Under the pieces are notes generated by a model that did no database searches, was not told the DNA's origin, and saw nothing but the letters and a program-made list of their open reading frames with translations. A stretch of DNA of 64,000 nt from Rahnella laticis (GTDB taxonomy: Bacteria > Pseudomonadota > Gammaproteobacteria > Enterobacterales > Enterobacteriaceae), in NCBI RefSeq assembly GCF_015644585.1, contig NZ_JADOBI010000002.1, positions 372,001-436,000 of the forward strand, in the 5' to 3' direction. The position numbers were made by a program, and so were the translations under genes. Positions 8,834-19,981 of this stretch are shown here, piece by piece. Every line of letters begins with the position of its first letter. Position 1 is the stretch's first letter.

Positions 8834-9649
8834 ATGCCTGCCTTAAAACCTGCCTCGATTCTTGGCCTGCTGGTGCTGAGTCTCTTTGTTCTTATCGCGA
8901 TTTTTGCGCCGTGGCTGGCGCCGCACGCACCGGATCAGACACTGGGCATGTCGTGGGATCTGCCGGGGCCCAATGCGCTGCTCGGCACCGACAATCTCGG
9001 GCGTGACCTGCTTTCGCGCCTCATCTGGGGTACCCGGGTTTCGCTGGGCGTTACCGCGCTGGCGGCGCTGGTGGCCTTTTCGGTCGGCTGCACGCTGGGC
9101 TTTATCGCCGGATTACGCGGCGGCTGGGTGGATCAGGTGATTTCCCGCTGCAACGACATCGTGATGGCGATCCCGACGCTGATTCTGGCGCTGATCGTGC
9201 TGGCCGTCTTGCCGAAAACCTTGCTGACCCTGACGCTGGTTCTCGGGCTGCTCGAATCCACCCGCGTGCTGCGTGTGGCGCGTTCTCTGGCGACGGATAT
9301 CGGCGTGATGGAGTTTGTCGATGTGGCGCGCCTGCGCGGAGAAAGCCTCGGCTGGATCCTCCGGCGGGTGATTTTGCCTAACGCCTTACAGACGCTGATT
9401 GCCGAATTTGGCCTGCGCTTTATTTTCATTTTACTGTTCCTCTCGGCGCTGTCGTTCCTTGGTCTTGGCGTTCAGCCACCCACCGCCGACTGGGGCGGGC
9501 TGGCGCGGGATAATAAAGACGGCATTCTGTTTGGCGTCTGGGCGGCGCTGATCCCCGGCGGGGCGATTGCGGTGCTGGCGCTGGCGGTCAATGCCGTCGC
9601 CGACTGGCTGATGAGCGGTTCGACCCGCGTCTGGGGGAAAAAAGCATGA
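8834..9649 (+). CDS. ABC transporter permease, DppC/OppC type
   Basis: The 271-residue inner-membrane partner of the preceding permease shows the DppC features: an N-terminal membrane helix, LLGTDNLGRDLLSRLIWGTRVSL and an EAA loop at ARLRGESLGWILRRVILPNA. About six membrane segments are visible. It overlaps the ATPase gene by 4 bp (ATGA), implying coupled translation. A GGAATTGC segment precedes the start. It supplies half of the membrane channel of the importer. Confidence 0.9.
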   Translation: MPALKPASILGLLVLSLFVLIAIFAPWLAPHAPDQTLGMSWDLPGPNALLGTDNLGRDLLSRLIWGTRVSLGVTALAALVAFSVGCTLGFIAGLRGGWVDQVISRCNDIVMAIPTLILALIVLAVLPKTLLTLTLVLGLLESTRVLRVARSLATDIGVMEFVDVARLRGESLGWILRRVILPNALQTLIAEFGLRFIFILLFLSALSFLGLGVQPPTADWGGLARDNKDGILFGVWAALIPGGAIAVLALAVNAVADWLMSGSTRVWGKKA

Positions 9650-11238
9650 ACGACGTTTTACTCAAGACAGAAAATTTGCGCGTGGTGACCGCCGGTAAAA
9701 ATCCGCGGACGCTGGTGGATGACGTGTCTTTTACCGTCAAACGCGGCGAAGTGCTGGGGCTGATTGGCGAATCCGGCGCGGGGAAATCCACCATTGGGCT
9801 GGCAATTCTCGGCCATTGTCGTCAGGGAATGCGTATTCATTCCGGCAGCATTGTCTTTAACGGGCAGGATCTCACGGCGTTGTCTGACCGGCGTTTACGC
9901 CAGATCCGTGGCCGCCATATTGCGTATGTGGCGCAGTCCGCCGGTGCGGCGTTTAACCCGGCGATGACCCTGGGTGAACAGGTGATTGAAGCGGTACTGA
10001 AACACAAAATCTTTGACCGCCAGCAGGCACAGGCGCGCGCCATTGAACTGTTTGAACAGCTCGGTTTGCCGCAGCCACAGGCGTTTTATCAGCGTTATCC
10101 GCATCAGGTTTCCGGCGGTCAGTTGCAGCGGGCGATGATTGCGATGGCGCTGTGTGCCAGTCCCGAACTGCTGATTTTCGATGAGCCGACGACGGCGCTG
10201 GATGTCACTACGCAGCTTGGCGTGCTGAAAGCCATAGCCGATGTGATCCGCATTTCCGGCGTGGCGGCGATTTACATCAGCCACGATCTGGCCGTTGTCG
10301 CGCAAATCAGCGACAAGATTATGGTGTTGCAGCACGGCAAAACGGTGGAACAGGCACCGGCCGCGCAACTGCTGGCGCAGCCGCAACAGGAATACACCCG
10401 GCGTCTGCTGAATGCGCAGGGCGAAACTAAAACGCCGCAAACCGGCGAGGCACCCGTGGCGCTGAGTCTGCGCAATATCAGCGCGCGTTATCAGGCGCAG
10501 CCGGTCTTGCAGGATATTTCCCTGAATTTGCCGCGTGGCCGGACGCTGGCGGTGATCGGCGAATCCGGTTCGGGTAAATCAACGCTCGGCAAAGTGATTT
10601 GCGGGTTGCTCAGCCCGGAAACGGGGGAAGTGACACTGGAACAGCAAACGCTGCCAGCGGGTTTGCGTCAGCGCAGCCGCCCGCAGTTGCGCGATGTGCA
10701 GCTGATTCATCAGATCCCCGATACCGCGCTGAACCCGAAAGAGCGCATTGGCGGGCAGATTTCCCGCGTGCTGGAATGTTTTACTTCGCTTAACCGCAGC
10801 GAACGGCAGGCCAAAGTCAGCGAACTGCTGGCACAGGTCGGGCTGCATGCGGAACTCGCGGAGCGTTACCCTGCGGCACTTTCCGGCGGTCAGAAACAGC
10901 GCGTATGCATTGCACGGGCGCTGGCGGCGGAGCCGAAACTGATTGTGTGCGACGAACCGACGTCCGCGTTAGATCCGCTGGTGGCGCGCGACGTGCTGGC
11001 GCTGCTGCGTAAAATTCAGCACGACACCGGCATCGCGTACCTGTTTATCACGCATGATTTGCAGGTGGTGCGCGAGATTGCTGATGAAGTGGCGGTGCTC
11101 AGACAAGGCGTGATTGTACGGCAGGGGCCGGTGGAATCCGCACTGAGCGAACCGCTGGACGATTACACCCGCGAGTTGCTGCATTCCGTACCGGAAATGC
11201 GCACCGGCTGGCTGGCAGAAATGTTCGTCTGCGAGTAA
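9646..11238 (+). CDS. Fused double ATPase of the peptide-type ABC importer (DppD-DppF fusion type)
   Basis: The 530-residue protein contains two complete nucleotide-binding domains in tandem. Domain 1 has Walker A GESGAGKS (~residues 42-49), signature SGGQLQRAM (~156) and Walker B LLIFDEPTTALD. Domain 2 has GESGSGKS (~306-313), signature SGGQKQRV (~412) and LIVCDEPTSALD. It therefore does the work of two separate subunits in classical Dpp/Opp systems, as in E. coli GsiA and YejF. It energises import by the two permeases. The 4-bp overlap with the preceding gene places it last in the operon. Confidence 0.92.
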   Translation: MNDVLLKTENLRVVTAGKNPRTLVDDVSFTVKRGEVLGLIGESGAGKSTIGLAILGHCRQGMRIHSGSIVFNGQDLTALSDRRLRQIRGRHIAYVAQSAGAAFNPAMTLGEQVIEAVLKHKIFDRQQAQARAIELFEQLGLPQPQAFYQRYPHQVSGGQLQRAMIAMALCASPELLIFDEPTTALDVTTQLGVLKAIADVIRISGVAAIYISHDLAVVAQISDKIMVLQHGKTVEQAPAAQLLAQPQQEYTRRLLNAQGETKTPQTGEAPVALSLRNISARYQAQPVLQDISLNLPRGRTLAVIGESGSGKSTLGKVICGLLSPETGEVTLEQQTLPAGLRQRSRPQLRDVQLIHQIPDTALNPKERIGGQISRVLECFTSLNRSERQAKVSELLAQVGLHAELAERYPAALSGGQKQRVCIARALAAEPKLIVCDEPTSALDPLVARDVLALLRKIQHDTGIAYLFITHDLQVVREIADEVAVLRQGVIVRQGPVESALSEPLDDYTRELLHSVPEMRTGWLAEMFVCE

Positions 11239-11242
11239 AGCG

Positions 11243-11264
11243 GCCTCCCCTGAAAAGGGGAGGC
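11243..11264 (+). terminator. GC-rich hairpin after the ABC operon
   Basis: GCCTCCCC (11243-11250) and GGGGAGGC (11257-11264) form a perfect 8-bp stem with a 6-nt loop, 4 nt after the ATPase stop. No T run follows, so it may protect the mRNA 3' end or terminate only partly. Confidence 0.5.
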
Positions 11265-11344
11265 GTAAATCGCAATTCCATTGTTGTACAGTAACAAACC
11301 TTTCTGATTCATTTCTCTTTACACTTCCCTAATAATTCATTCAC

Positions 11345-11371
11345 TAAAGATCTCTTTATTTGTACCGATAA
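11345..11371 (+). promoter_or_regulatory. Sigma-28 (FliA) promoter of the chemoreceptor gene
   Basis: TAAAGATC (11345-11352), an 11-nt spacer and ACCGATAA (11364-11371) fit the flagellar class-3 consensus TAAAGTTT-N11-GCCGATAA, including the invariant TAAAG and CCGATAA cores and exact spacing. It implies a leader of roughly 170 nt to the MCP start. The remaining intergenic DNA (11265-11549) is AT-rich with no other site seen. Confidence 0.8.
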
Positions 11372-11549
11372 CCTTCCTGAACGTTAAATATTTCTAAGGG
11401 TTTTATTCCCGCGTCAAAAAATTAATTTGAGATAAGGGTTTCCGGATTATTTAAAAGAAAATAAACAGTGATTTCGCTATGCAATCATCAGCAATTTGAA
11501 TTGTTTCGCGTTGTATTCATTTTATTGGCCAGGAAATAAGGGAGTGAGA

Positions 11550-13214
11550 ATGTTTAAGATGATCAACAATATGCGGGTGGGTGCCCGTTTGGGGGCCGCA
11601 TTCAGCCTGGTAATTCTGCTATTAATCATCGTCAGCGTGACGGCAGTAACCAAAATAAGCGGAATCAACGCCAGTATTGAGCAAATAGTCAACGATCGTT
11701 ATGTGAAAGTTCGTCTGGCATTTGATGTCCGCGACGGCGTAAATGACCAGATTAAATTTTTGCGCGGAATTGTTATCGATACCAAAAATCCTGAGCAAAA
11801 CCAAAAACGTTATTTACAGCTGGATGACACCATTAAACAAACCAATCTGGCGATGAGCAAAATTGCGGCCATCCAGACAACGGTGACCGGCAAGCAAAAA
11901 ATCAAAGCCTTGCAGGATGCCAGCGATGCGTTTGAAAGCGGCAAAGAAGCGCTGATCGCACTGGCCCGCTCCGGTGATATGGACGGCGCAACCGAATATG
12001 TTCTGCGTAAACTGACCACGTCGCAGAACGCGTATCTGGATCTGGCGACCGCTTTTGCCAATTCGCAGGATCAGCAGTTGCAGGCCGAAGGCAAAAAAGC
12101 CGTGGCAGACGGGCATACCGCCATTGAACTGACGCTGATTTTCTCCGCGCTGGCGATCCTTGTCGCAGCGGCAATGGGCTATTTCCTGACCCGTTCTATC
12201 ACCCGTCCGCTGCTTAACGCGGTGAAAGTGGCAGAAAACGTGGCGGCAGGCGACCTGACCACGCAAATTCAGGTGAATTCCCACGACGAAACGGGCCAGC
12301 TGATGCAGGGCCTGAAAAACATGAACGAAAATCTGCTCAAGATCGTGACTGAAGTCCGCGCCGGAACCAATGCGATTAACAGCGCGTCTAGCGAAATTGC
12401 CGCCGGGAACCTGGATTTATCTTCCCGTACCGAACAGCAGGCCAGCTCTCTGGAAGAAACTGCCTCGGCGATGGAACAGATGACCGCCACGGTGAAACAG
12501 AATGCTGATAATGCGCGTCAGGCTAATCAGCTGGCGGCGCAGGCTTCCCGCGTGGCAGTGCAGGGCGGCGAAGTGGTGGGCGAGGTCGTTAATACGATGG
12601 AAGGCATCAACGCGTCTTCCCGTAAAATTGTCGATATCATCGCGGTCATCGACGGCATTGCGTTCCAGACCAACATTCTGGCGCTGAACGCCGCCGTGGA
12701 AGCCGCGCGTGCCGGTGAACAGGGTCGCGGTTTTGCCGTGGTGGCCTCGGAAGTGCGCAATCTGGCGCAGCGTTCTGCTTCGGCGGCGAAAGAGATTAAA
12801 TCGCTGATCGACGATTCTGTTCTGAAAGTCGATAACGGAACGCAGCTGGTCGCCAAAGCGGGCGCAACCATGGCCGAAGTGGTGTCCAGCGTGAAGAACG
12901 TGACCGATATCGTGGGCGAAATTGCGATTGCCAGCAACGAGCAAAGCACCGGCATCGAAGAGATCAACAAAGCCATCAACCAGATGGATGAAGTCACGCA
13001 GCAGAACGCCGCGCTGGTTCAGGAAGCCTCTTCGGCGGCGTATTCCCTGAATGAGCAGGCGGAGCGCCTGTCGCAGGCCATCAGCATCTTTAAAGTCAGC
13101 GCGGCGACGGCAACCTCCGCCGTGCGCAAAGCGACGCAGGCTAAATCCCCGGCGCTATTGCCAAACCGTCGCGCGGTGCCTGCCGCCGATGAAGGCTCGT
13201 GGGAAACCTTCTGA
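11550..13214 (+). CDS. Methyl-accepting chemotaxis protein (Tsr/Tar class)
   Basis: A 554-residue transmembrane chemoreceptor. ATG 11550 has GGGAG just upstream and starts at the usual [10 protein letters not shown]; an in-frame ATG at 11496 would add 18 unlikely residues. The order is a first membrane helix (~12-33), a periplasmic four-helix ligand domain (~34-190), a second membrane helix (~191-212), HAMP, and a long cytoplasmic coiled coil. The hairpin tip reads [20 protein letters not shown]. Methylation-helix segments include [20 protein letters not shown]. The extreme C-terminus SWETF matches the NWETF-type tether for CheR and CheB. The ligand is unknown. The FliA promoter upstream places it in the flagellar regulon. 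Confidence 0.93.
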   Translation: MFKMINNMRVGARLGAAFSLVILLLIIVSVTAVTKISGINASIEQIVNDRYVKVRLAFDVRDGVNDQIKFLRGIVIDTKNPEQNQKRYLQLDDTIKQTNLAMSKIAAIQTTVTGKQKIKALQDASDAFESGKEALIALARSGDMDGATEYVLRKLTTSQNAYLDLATAFANSQDQQLQAEGKKAVADGHTAIELTLIFSALAILVAAAMGYFLTRSITRPLLNAVKVAENVAAGDLTTQIQVNSHDETGQLMQGLKNMNENLLKIVTEVRAGTNAINSASSEIAAGNLDLSSRTEQQASSLEETASAMEQMTATVKQNADNARQANQLAAQASRVAVQGGEVVGEVVNTMEGINASSRKIVDIIAVIDGIAFQTNILALNAAVEAARAGEQGRGFAVVASEVRNLAQRSASAAKEIKSLIDDSVLKVDNGTQLVAKAGATMAEVVSSVKNVTDIVGEIAIASNEQSTGIEEINKAINQMDEVTQQNAALVQEASSAAYSLNEQAERLSQAISIFKVSAATATSAVRKATQAKSPALLPNRRAVPAADEGSWETF

Positions 13215-13244
13215 TTTTCTGATTATTTTCTGCGTTAATTCTCC

Positions 13245-13272
13245 AAACCCGGTACTGAGTATCGGGTTTTTT
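13245..13272 (+). terminator. Intrinsic terminator after the chemoreceptor gene
   Basis: AAACCCGGTA and TATCGGGTTT form a stem (one G-T pair) around CTGAG, followed directly by a T run (13267-13272). Confidence 0.85.
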
Positions 13273-13383
13273 ACTTTTCCGCCGTTTTCAGACTTTTAAG
13301 ACACTTCCCCTAACTGCCGTACTTCCCCTCTTTGTTATTGTTTTCCTGTAAAACACACTCATTTTTTGAAAGGGAGTTTTCAT

Positions 13384-13749
13384 ATGGCCGGTTTTCTGAC
13401 AGCTAAAAATAATGCACTTCCGGGGATTGTCGCGGGTACAGCGGCTTTGCTTTTCAGTTTTGTGTCGAACGCAGATGTGCAATCGCGTCAGCAGTTTCTT
13501 GATCAGGCCGCCGAGAAGAACCGTCAGCAGTATGAACAGGTTCTGCAACAGCAACGAAAACAACAGGAAGAGTTTGAGAAGAGTTCCCGCGACTATGCCA
13601 GGCAGGTTGAGGAACGTGTTAAACAGCAGAATGCCGAGACTGACCGCATCCATAAGGAAGCGGTCGAGCGCAATAAACAGGATGAAATGGACAGACTGGC
13701 GCGGGCGCAAAAAATGCGTGATGAAGCCGGAGATCCGGAGCGGAACTGA
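13384..13749 (+). CDS. Small exported coiled-coil protein of unknown function
   Basis: The 121-residue product has a hydrophobic N-terminus (PGIVAGTAALLFSFVSNA) compatible with a signal peptide cleaved before Asp32. Nearly everything after it is a charged Gln/Glu/Lys/Arg helix (QQQRKQQEEFEKSS and similar) that should form a long coiled coil. ATG 13384 has AGGGAG 8-13 nt upstream, which is better than the in-frame TTG at 13366. It stands alone between the MCP terminator and a convergent reductase gene. I do not recognise the family; a periplasmic structural or chaperone-like role is possible but unproven. Confidence 0.7.
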   Translation: MAGFLTAKNNALPGIVAGTAALLFSFVSNADVQSRQQFLDQAAEKNRQQYEQVLQQQRKQQEEFEKSSRDYARQVEERVKQQNAETDRIHKEAVERNKQDEMDRLARAQKMRDEAGDPERN

Positions 13750-13778
13750 GCCCGCTCCGGTTTCGTCGCTTTTGAGTT

Positions 13779-14837
<1,059 letters not shown>

Positions 14838-14991
14838 TTATCCTGTAATCCCGGAATCCTGTGATTTCAGGATGAATAACAACGAAAGCTTAACGTGGAC
14901 TGAATCATAGTCGCTGAAGGTTCATCGGATTAGAGGGGGCAATCCGCATACCTTTATGAGCTGAGTTCATTAATCGGAGAGAGCCTGCGGG

Positions 14992-15013
14992 AACATGACA
15001 AAGTTGTCATTTT
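14992..15013 (+). promoter_or_regulatory. CusR-type copper box upstream of the RND operon
   Basis: The palindrome ATGACAA-AG-TTGTCAT lies inside a 22-bp site matching the E. coli CusR box (AAAATGACAA-N2-TTGTCATTTT) at all but one defined base. It lies about 70-90 bp before the adaptor start, with a TAGACT -10-like hexamer at 15044-15049 and no good -35 element, as expected for an activated promoter. The rest of 14769-15084 shows nothing else certain. Confidence 0.7.
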
Positions 15014-15084
15014 TCTGGCGGCTTTCTGTAGGGGCGCGCAGCGTAGACTCGGCGCAATATCTTATTGCCGGGAAGACCCGTTGT

Positions 15085-16215
15085 ATGAACATTTCCAGGC
15101 CAAAGCGCCTTGCTGTAATCACGTTAGTGCTGGTTTGCGGAGCCTCTTTCTGGGGCTATTCGTTGCGCAGTTCGCCAGCGGCTGAAAAACCGGCGGCCTC
15201 TGCGCCACTGGTCACGCTGGTGGCGGCGCAAACCAAAGATTTGCCTCTGACGCTCAGCACGCAGGGGCATCTGGTTTCGCTTAATCAGGTGGATGTCCGC
15301 GCGCAAATCACCAGTTCCGTGGCGCAGGTGGCGTTCCACGAAGGCGATTTCGTCAAAAAAGGGCAGCTGTTATTTGTGCTTGATGACGCCGAACAGCAGG
15401 CCGCGCTGCATCATGCGGTAGCGCAGCTGGCGGTGATGAAAGCCCAGCGCGATAAAGCCGTCAGCGATCTGAATCGCGGTAAATCGCTGGTGAAACAGAA
15501 CTACATTTCGTCATCCGACTGGGACACGCTGGTCAGCGCCTCGCAGCAATATGCCGCGCAGTACCTTTCCGCGCAGGACGATATCCGCACCGCGCAGGCG
15601 CAGCTGGCGTATACCCGAATTGTTGCGCCGGTCAGCGGTAAAACCGGTGCGCTGAATGTGCATCCCGGCAGTCTGGCGCAGCCGACCAGCACGCTGCCTC
15701 TGGTCAGCATCAACCAGTTCGACCCGATTGGCGCAGAATTTACGCTGCCGGAACAGAACCTGAATGCGGTGATTGTCGCGCAGCAGCATCAGCCGGTGAA
15801 AGTCTGGGTGAATGATGCCAACGGCAAACGTATCGCCGGTACGCTGAATTTTATCGATAACAGCGTGAGCACCACCAGCGGGACGGTCAGCTTCAAAGCG
15901 ACGTTCACCAACGCCAGCAACCTGCTGTGGCCGGGGCTTTATCAGAATATCACCGTGGATGCGGGCACCACGCCCGGCGCGGTGGTGCTGCCTCCGCAGG
16001 CTGTGCAGGATGGGCCGGACGGGCATTTTGTCTATGTCATCGATAAGCAAAATCATGCGGCGACGATGCCGGTGACGTTGCTGCGAATTCAGCAACAAAT
16101 GGCGGTGGTGGAAGGTGTGTCGGCAGGCATGCAGGTGGTGTCTGAAGGTGCGCGAATGCTGCGTCCGGGTATGCCGGTCACGGTGGCGACCCAGCATGCG
16201 GGGCAGGCGTTATGA
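15085..16215 (+). CDS. RND efflux periplasmic adaptor (membrane fusion protein)
   Basis: The 376-residue adaptor is anchored by an N-terminal membrane helix (AVITLVLVCGASFWGYSL). It has the hairpin and lipoyl halves of MdtA/AcrA-type proteins (VDVRAQITSSVAQV, EGDFVKKGQLLFVLDDAE, and a second lipoyl half at ARIVAPVSG-like text TRIVAPVSGKTG). ATG 15085 is preferred to the in-frame ATG 14995 because the earlier one lies inside the regulatory palindrome. It bridges the inner-membrane pump to an outer-membrane channel; no channel gene is in the operon, so TolC is the likely partner. It overlaps the pump gene by 4 bp. Confidence 0.9.
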   Translation: MNISRPKRLAVITLVLVCGASFWGYSLRSSPAAEKPAASAPLVTLVAAQTKDLPLTLSTQGHLVSLNQVDVRAQITSSVAQVAFHEGDFVKKGQLLFVLDDAEQQAALHHAVAQLAVMKAQRDKAVSDLNRGKSLVKQNYISSSDWDTLVSASQQYAAQYLSAQDDIRTAQAQLAYTRIVAPVSGKTGALNVHPGSLAQPTSTLPLVSINQFDPIGAEFTLPEQNLNAVIVAQQHQPVKVWVNDANGKRIAGTLNFIDNSVSTTSGTVSFKATFTNASNLLWPGLYQNITVDAGTTPGAVVLPPQAVQDGPDGHFVYVIDKQNHAATMPVTLLRIQQQMAVVEGVSAGMQVVSEGARMLRPGMPVTVATQHAGQAL

Positions 16216-19200
16216 GTTTGTCCGAACTGTGTCTGAAACGCCCGATTGCCGTGATGTTGCTGTGGCTGGCCGTGATGGCCGCCGGTTTGCTGTGCTGGTT
16301 CAAATTGCCGATTGCCGCCTTGCCCAATTACGATACGCCCACGATTCAGGTCAATGCGTCGCTGTCCGGCGCCAGCCCGGAAACCATGGCGTCTTCCGTG
16401 GCGACGCCGCTGGAGAAAAAACTTTCCACCATTCCGGGCGTAGTGACGCTGACGTCCAACAGTTTGCAGGGCGCGACCACCATCGTGATGGAGTTTGATC
16501 CGTCGCGAAATATCGATTCGGCATCGGTAGACGTGCAGTCGGCGCTGTATCAGGCGATGAAACAGCTGCCGTCGGAAATGACCACGCCGCCGTCGTTTCG
16601 CAAAATTAACCCGGCGGATGCGCCGATTGTGCAGATCGGGCTGGATTCGCCGTCGATGCCGCTTTCCGATCTCAACCGGTATTCGGATGACCTGATTTCT
16701 CCTGCGCTCTCTACGCTGACCGGCGTGGCGCAGGTGTCGGTGATCGGCCAGAAACGCTATGCGGTGCGGGTGGAAATCAACCCGGACAAACTGGCGGCCA
16801 CCGATCTCACTTTGGAAGAGGTGAACAGCGCGCTGAGCGCCGCCAACGCCAGTTCGCCGATCGGTGAGCTGGACGGCAAACGCCAGATGGTGATGTTGCA
16901 GACCCGTGGTGACCTGATGAATGCGGCAGACTTTGCGAATGTGGTGATTGCCACCCGCAACGGCCAGCCGGTGCGGCTTTCTGATGTGGCGTCCGTCGAA
17001 GACAGCATCGAAAACACGCTGAGCTACAGTGCGGTCAACGGCCATCATGCGATTGTGCTCAGCGTACAGCGTCAGCCGGGTGCGAATATTGTGGCGACGC
17101 TCGACTCCATCCGCCAGCTGCTGCCAAAAATCCAGGCGCAGATGCCCGCGTCCGTGAACGTCAAAATCCTCAATGACCGCTCGGTTTCCATCCGCAATGC
17201 GATTCATGACGTCACGATGACGCTGGTGCTGACCATCGGTCTGGTCATCATGGTGATCCTGCTGTTCCTGCGTCACGCCCGCGCGACGCTGATCCCGGCG
17301 CTGAGTTTACCTATTTCGCTGCTGGGGACGTTTGCGCTGATGTATGCGTTTGGCCTGAGCCTCGATAATATTTCCCTGATGGGGCTGACGATTGCCGTCG
17401 GGCTGGTGGTGGATGACGCCATTGTGGTGCTCGAAAACATCATGCGTTATATCGAGCAGGGGGAAAAACCGTTCCAGGCCGCGCTGAAAGGCGTGCGCGA
17501 AGTGGGGTTTACCGTGGTGTCGATCTCGCTGTCGCTGATTGCAGTCTTCATCCCGATCTTCTTTATGCCGGGCACGCTGGGGCTGCTGTTCCATGAATTT
17601 GCTTATGTGGTGTCGCTGGCGATTCTGGTGTCGGCGGCGGCGTCCCTGACGATTATTCCGCTGCTGGTGCCGATGCTGATTATGCCGCATACGGCTGAAG
17701 ATAAACCGGCACCGCGCTGGAGCCGGGCGTTCGAGGCGGCGTTCGAAGGGCTGCGCCAGCATTATGCGCACGGGCTGGAATGGGCAATCCGTCACCGGCT
17801 GATTACGCTGAGCGTGGCGCTGAGCACGGTGATTCTGACCGCCGGTTTATACTGGGTCTCGCCGAAAGGGTTCTTCCCGCAGGAAGATATCGGGCAGGTG
17901 ACCGCCAATATCGACGCGCCGCAGGACATGTCTTATGAAGGCCGTCTCAGCGTGGCCGATCAGCTGGGCAAAACCCTGTTGCAGGATCCGAGCGTGGCGG
18001 ACGTTGTGACCAAAGTTGACCACGATACGACTCAGCTCTCGCTCACGCTTAAAGACGCCAGCCTGCGCCCGGCAATGGCCGACGTGCTGAAACAGATGCG
18101 TTCAGAAACACGCTATCTGCCGGGCATTAATGTGTTTTACAGCGCGGTGCAGAACCTGAGAGTCGGCGGACGCAGCTCGAAAAGCAGCTATCAGTACACG
18201 CTGCAATCGGTGAGCAGCGGTGGCGGCACCAGCCTGAATGACTGGGCGAACAAACTCATGGGCGAGATGCAAAAGAGTGGAGTGTTTGTCGGGCTGAACA
18301 GCGATGCACAGCTGAACGGTTTGCAGGCGCAGCTGGTGATTGACCGCAATAAGGCATCGCTGATGGGCGTGGACGTTCAGCAGATCCGTAAAAATCTTTA
18401 CGACGCGTTCGGGACGTATCAGGTCTCGACCATTTACGCGCCGGAAGACAGCTACGAAGTCATCATTGAAGTGCAGGCACCGTTCCGGCAAAACGAAAGT
18501 GACTTGTCGAAAATCTATGTCCGCGCTTCCGATAATTCCCTGCTGCCGGTCACGACGTTTACCCATATTTCCCGTGCGGCGGGTGTGACGGCGGTGAACC
18601 ATCAGGGGCAGTTACCGGCGATCACACTGTCGTTTGACCTCGCGCCGGGCAAATCCTTATCGGACGCCACACAGGCCATTTCGCAGGCGCAGCAAACGCT
18701 GAAAATGCCGCCTTCGGTTTTCGGCACCTATGCCGGGCAGGCGGCGCTCTATCAGCAATCGCAGAGCAGCCAGATCTGGCTGATCCTGCTGGCGCTGGCG
18801 GTGATTTACGTCATTCTCGGCGTGTTGTACGAAAGCTGGATCCACCCGCTGACCATTTTGCTCGGGCTGCCGTCGGCGGCGGTGGGCGCTTTGCTGGCGC
18901 TGCGGTTGTTTAATCTCGATCTGACGTTTATCGCCATGATCGGCATTCTGCTGCTGATCGGCATTGTGAAAAAGAACGCTATCATGATGATAGACTTCGC
19001 GTTAGCCGCACAACGCGAGCACGGCATGAGCCCGCACAACGCCATTGTTCAAGCCTGTTTACAGCGATTCAGGCCGATCATGATGACCACGCTCTGCGCG
19101 ATCATGGGTGCATTGCCCATCGCGCTGGGGCTGGGAGCCGGGGCGGAGCTGCGTCAGCCAATGGGCGTGGCGATTGTCGGCGGGCTGCTGTTCTCGCAAT

Positions 19201-19292
19201 TTATTACCCTGTTTATTACCCCGGTATTGTTCTTACTGTTTGATGGCAAAGGCAGCAAGGCCGCAAACCCTGAGGTGAAGGAGCTGGCATGA
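16212..19292 (+). CDS. RND efflux pump inner-membrane transporter (MdtB/MdtC-like HAE1 family)
   Basis: The 1026-residue transporter has 12 membrane segments and two large periplasmic loops, in the standard RND order. TM4 carries [14 protein letters not shown] with the paired Asp residues of the proton relay. The N-terminus ([19 protein letters not shown]) and [10 protein letters not shown] match MdtB/MdtC-type drug transporters rather than CusA-type metal pumps. It should export hydrophobic drugs, bile-salt-like compounds or siderophore-like molecules by proton antiport. It is translationally coupled to the adaptor before it and the regulator after it. The metal-type promoter box with a drug-type pump is a notable mismatch. 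Confidence 0.92.
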   Translation: MSLSELCLKRPIAVMLLWLAVMAAGLLCWFKLPIAALPNYDTPTIQVNASLSGASPETMASSVATPLEKKLSTIPGVVTLTSNSLQGATTIVMEFDPSRNIDSASVDVQSALYQAMKQLPSEMTTPPSFRKINPADAPIVQIGLDSPSMPLSDLNRYSDDLISPALSTLTGVAQVSVIGQKRYAVRVEINPDKLAATDLTLEEVNSALSAANASSPIGELDGKRQMVMLQTRGDLMNAADFANVVIATRNGQPVRLSDVASVEDSIENTLSYSAVNGHHAIVLSVQRQPGANIVATLDSIRQLLPKIQAQMPASVNVKILNDRSVSIRNAIHDVTMTLVLTIGLVIMVILLFLRHARATLIPALSLPISLLGTFALMYAFGLSLDNISLMGLTIAVGLVVDDAIVVLENIMRYIEQGEKPFQAALKGVREVGFTVVSISLSLIAVFIPIFFMPGTLGLLFHEFAYVVSLAILVSAAASLTIIPLLVPMLIMPHTAEDKPAPRWSRAFEAAFEGLRQHYAHGLEWAIRHRLITLSVALSTVILTAGLYWVSPKGFFPQEDIGQVTANIDAPQDMSYEGRLSVADQLGKTLLQDPSVADVVTKVDHDTTQLSLTLKDASLRPAMADVLKQMRSETRYLPGINVFYSAVQNLRVGGRSSKSSYQYTLQSVSSGGGTSLNDWANKLMGEMQKSGVFVGLNSDAQLNGLQAQLVIDRNKASLMGVDVQQIRKNLYDAFGTYQVSTIYAPEDSYEVIIEVQAPFRQNESDLSKIYVRASDNSLLPVTTFTHISRAAGVTAVNHQGQLPAITLSFDLAPGKSLSDATQAISQAQQTLKMPPSVFGTYAGQAALYQQSQSSQIWLILLALAVIYVILGVLYESWIHPLTILLGLPSAAVGALLALRLFNLDLTFIAMIGILLLIGIVKKNAIMMIDFALAAQREHGMSPHNAIVQACLQRFRPIMMTTLCAIMGALPIALGLGAGAELRQPMGVAIVGGLLFSQFITLFITPVLFLLFDGKGSKAANPEVKELA

Positions 19293-19981
19293 GGTTACTG
19301 TTGGTGGAAGACCAGAAAATGGCGTCTGAATATATCGCCAAGGGGCTGACGGAGAATAATTTCGTCGTGGATGTCGCACAAAACGGCGTCGACGGGCTGC
19401 ATTTTCTGCTGACCAATGAATATGACCTGGCCATTCTGGACGTTATGTTGCCGGGCATTGACGGCTGGAAAGTGATTGAAATGGCGCGTCAGGCCGGTAA
19501 ACAAACACCGATTATGTTTCTGACCGCGCGTGACGACGTCGAAGACCGCGTGCGCGGGCTGGAATTGGGCGCGGAAGATTATCTGATTAAGCCGTTTTCG
19601 TTCAGCGAACTGCTCGCCCGCGCGCGGGTGATCCTGCGGCGGCAGACGGCGCAGCTTTCACCCGCAGCAGAAGAAAATCAGTTACAGGTGGCGGATCTGA
19701 CCCTCGATTTGCTTAAGCACAGAGTGACACGGGGCGGCGTGCGCATCGAACTCACCCAAAAAGAGTTTCTGTTGCTGAGTTTGCTGATGCGCCGCTCCGG
19801 CGAAGTGCTTTCCCGCACGGTGCTGGCCGAGCAGGTGTGGGACATGAATTTCGACCCGGAAACTAACGTCATCGACGTGGCGAACCGTCGTCTGCGCAAC
19901 AAAATTGATGACAATTTCGAGGACAAACTGCTGCATACGCTGCGCGGCGCAGGGTATGTGCTGGAACTGCGCGCTTCATGA
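19289..19981 (+). CDS. OmpR-family response regulator (CusR/CopR-like)
   Basis: The 230-residue protein has a receiver domain with acidic pocket ED (7-8), phosphoacceptor Asp51 in [10 protein letters not shown], Thr in FLTARDD and Lys in YLIKPFSF. A winged-helix DNA-binding domain follows ([23 protein letters not shown], then [14 protein letters not shown]). The sequence style is that of the CusR/CopR/PcoR heavy-metal group. A CusR-like box heads the operon, so it most likely activates its own operon. It overlaps both neighbours by 4 bp. Confidence 0.9.
   Translation: MRLLLVEDQKMASEYIAKGLTENNFVVDVAQNGVDGLHFLLTNEYDLAILDVMLPGIDGWKVIEMARQAGKQTPIMFLTARDDVEDRVRGLELGAEDYLIKPFSFSELLARARVILRRQTAQLSPAAEENQLQVADLTLDLLKHRVTRGGVRIELTQKEFLLLSLLMRRSGEVLSRTVLAEQVWDMNFDPETNVIDVANRRLRNKIDDNFEDKLLHTLRGAGYVLELRAS

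Noticed and set aside
14995-15084. Longer start for the first RND adaptor
   Set aside because: The ATG lies inside the CusR-like palindrome and the extra residues do not resemble an adaptor N-terminus.
16089-17276. 395-codon minus-strand ORF opposite the RND genes
   Set aside because: Arg/His-rich low-complexity translation typical of an antisense shadow.
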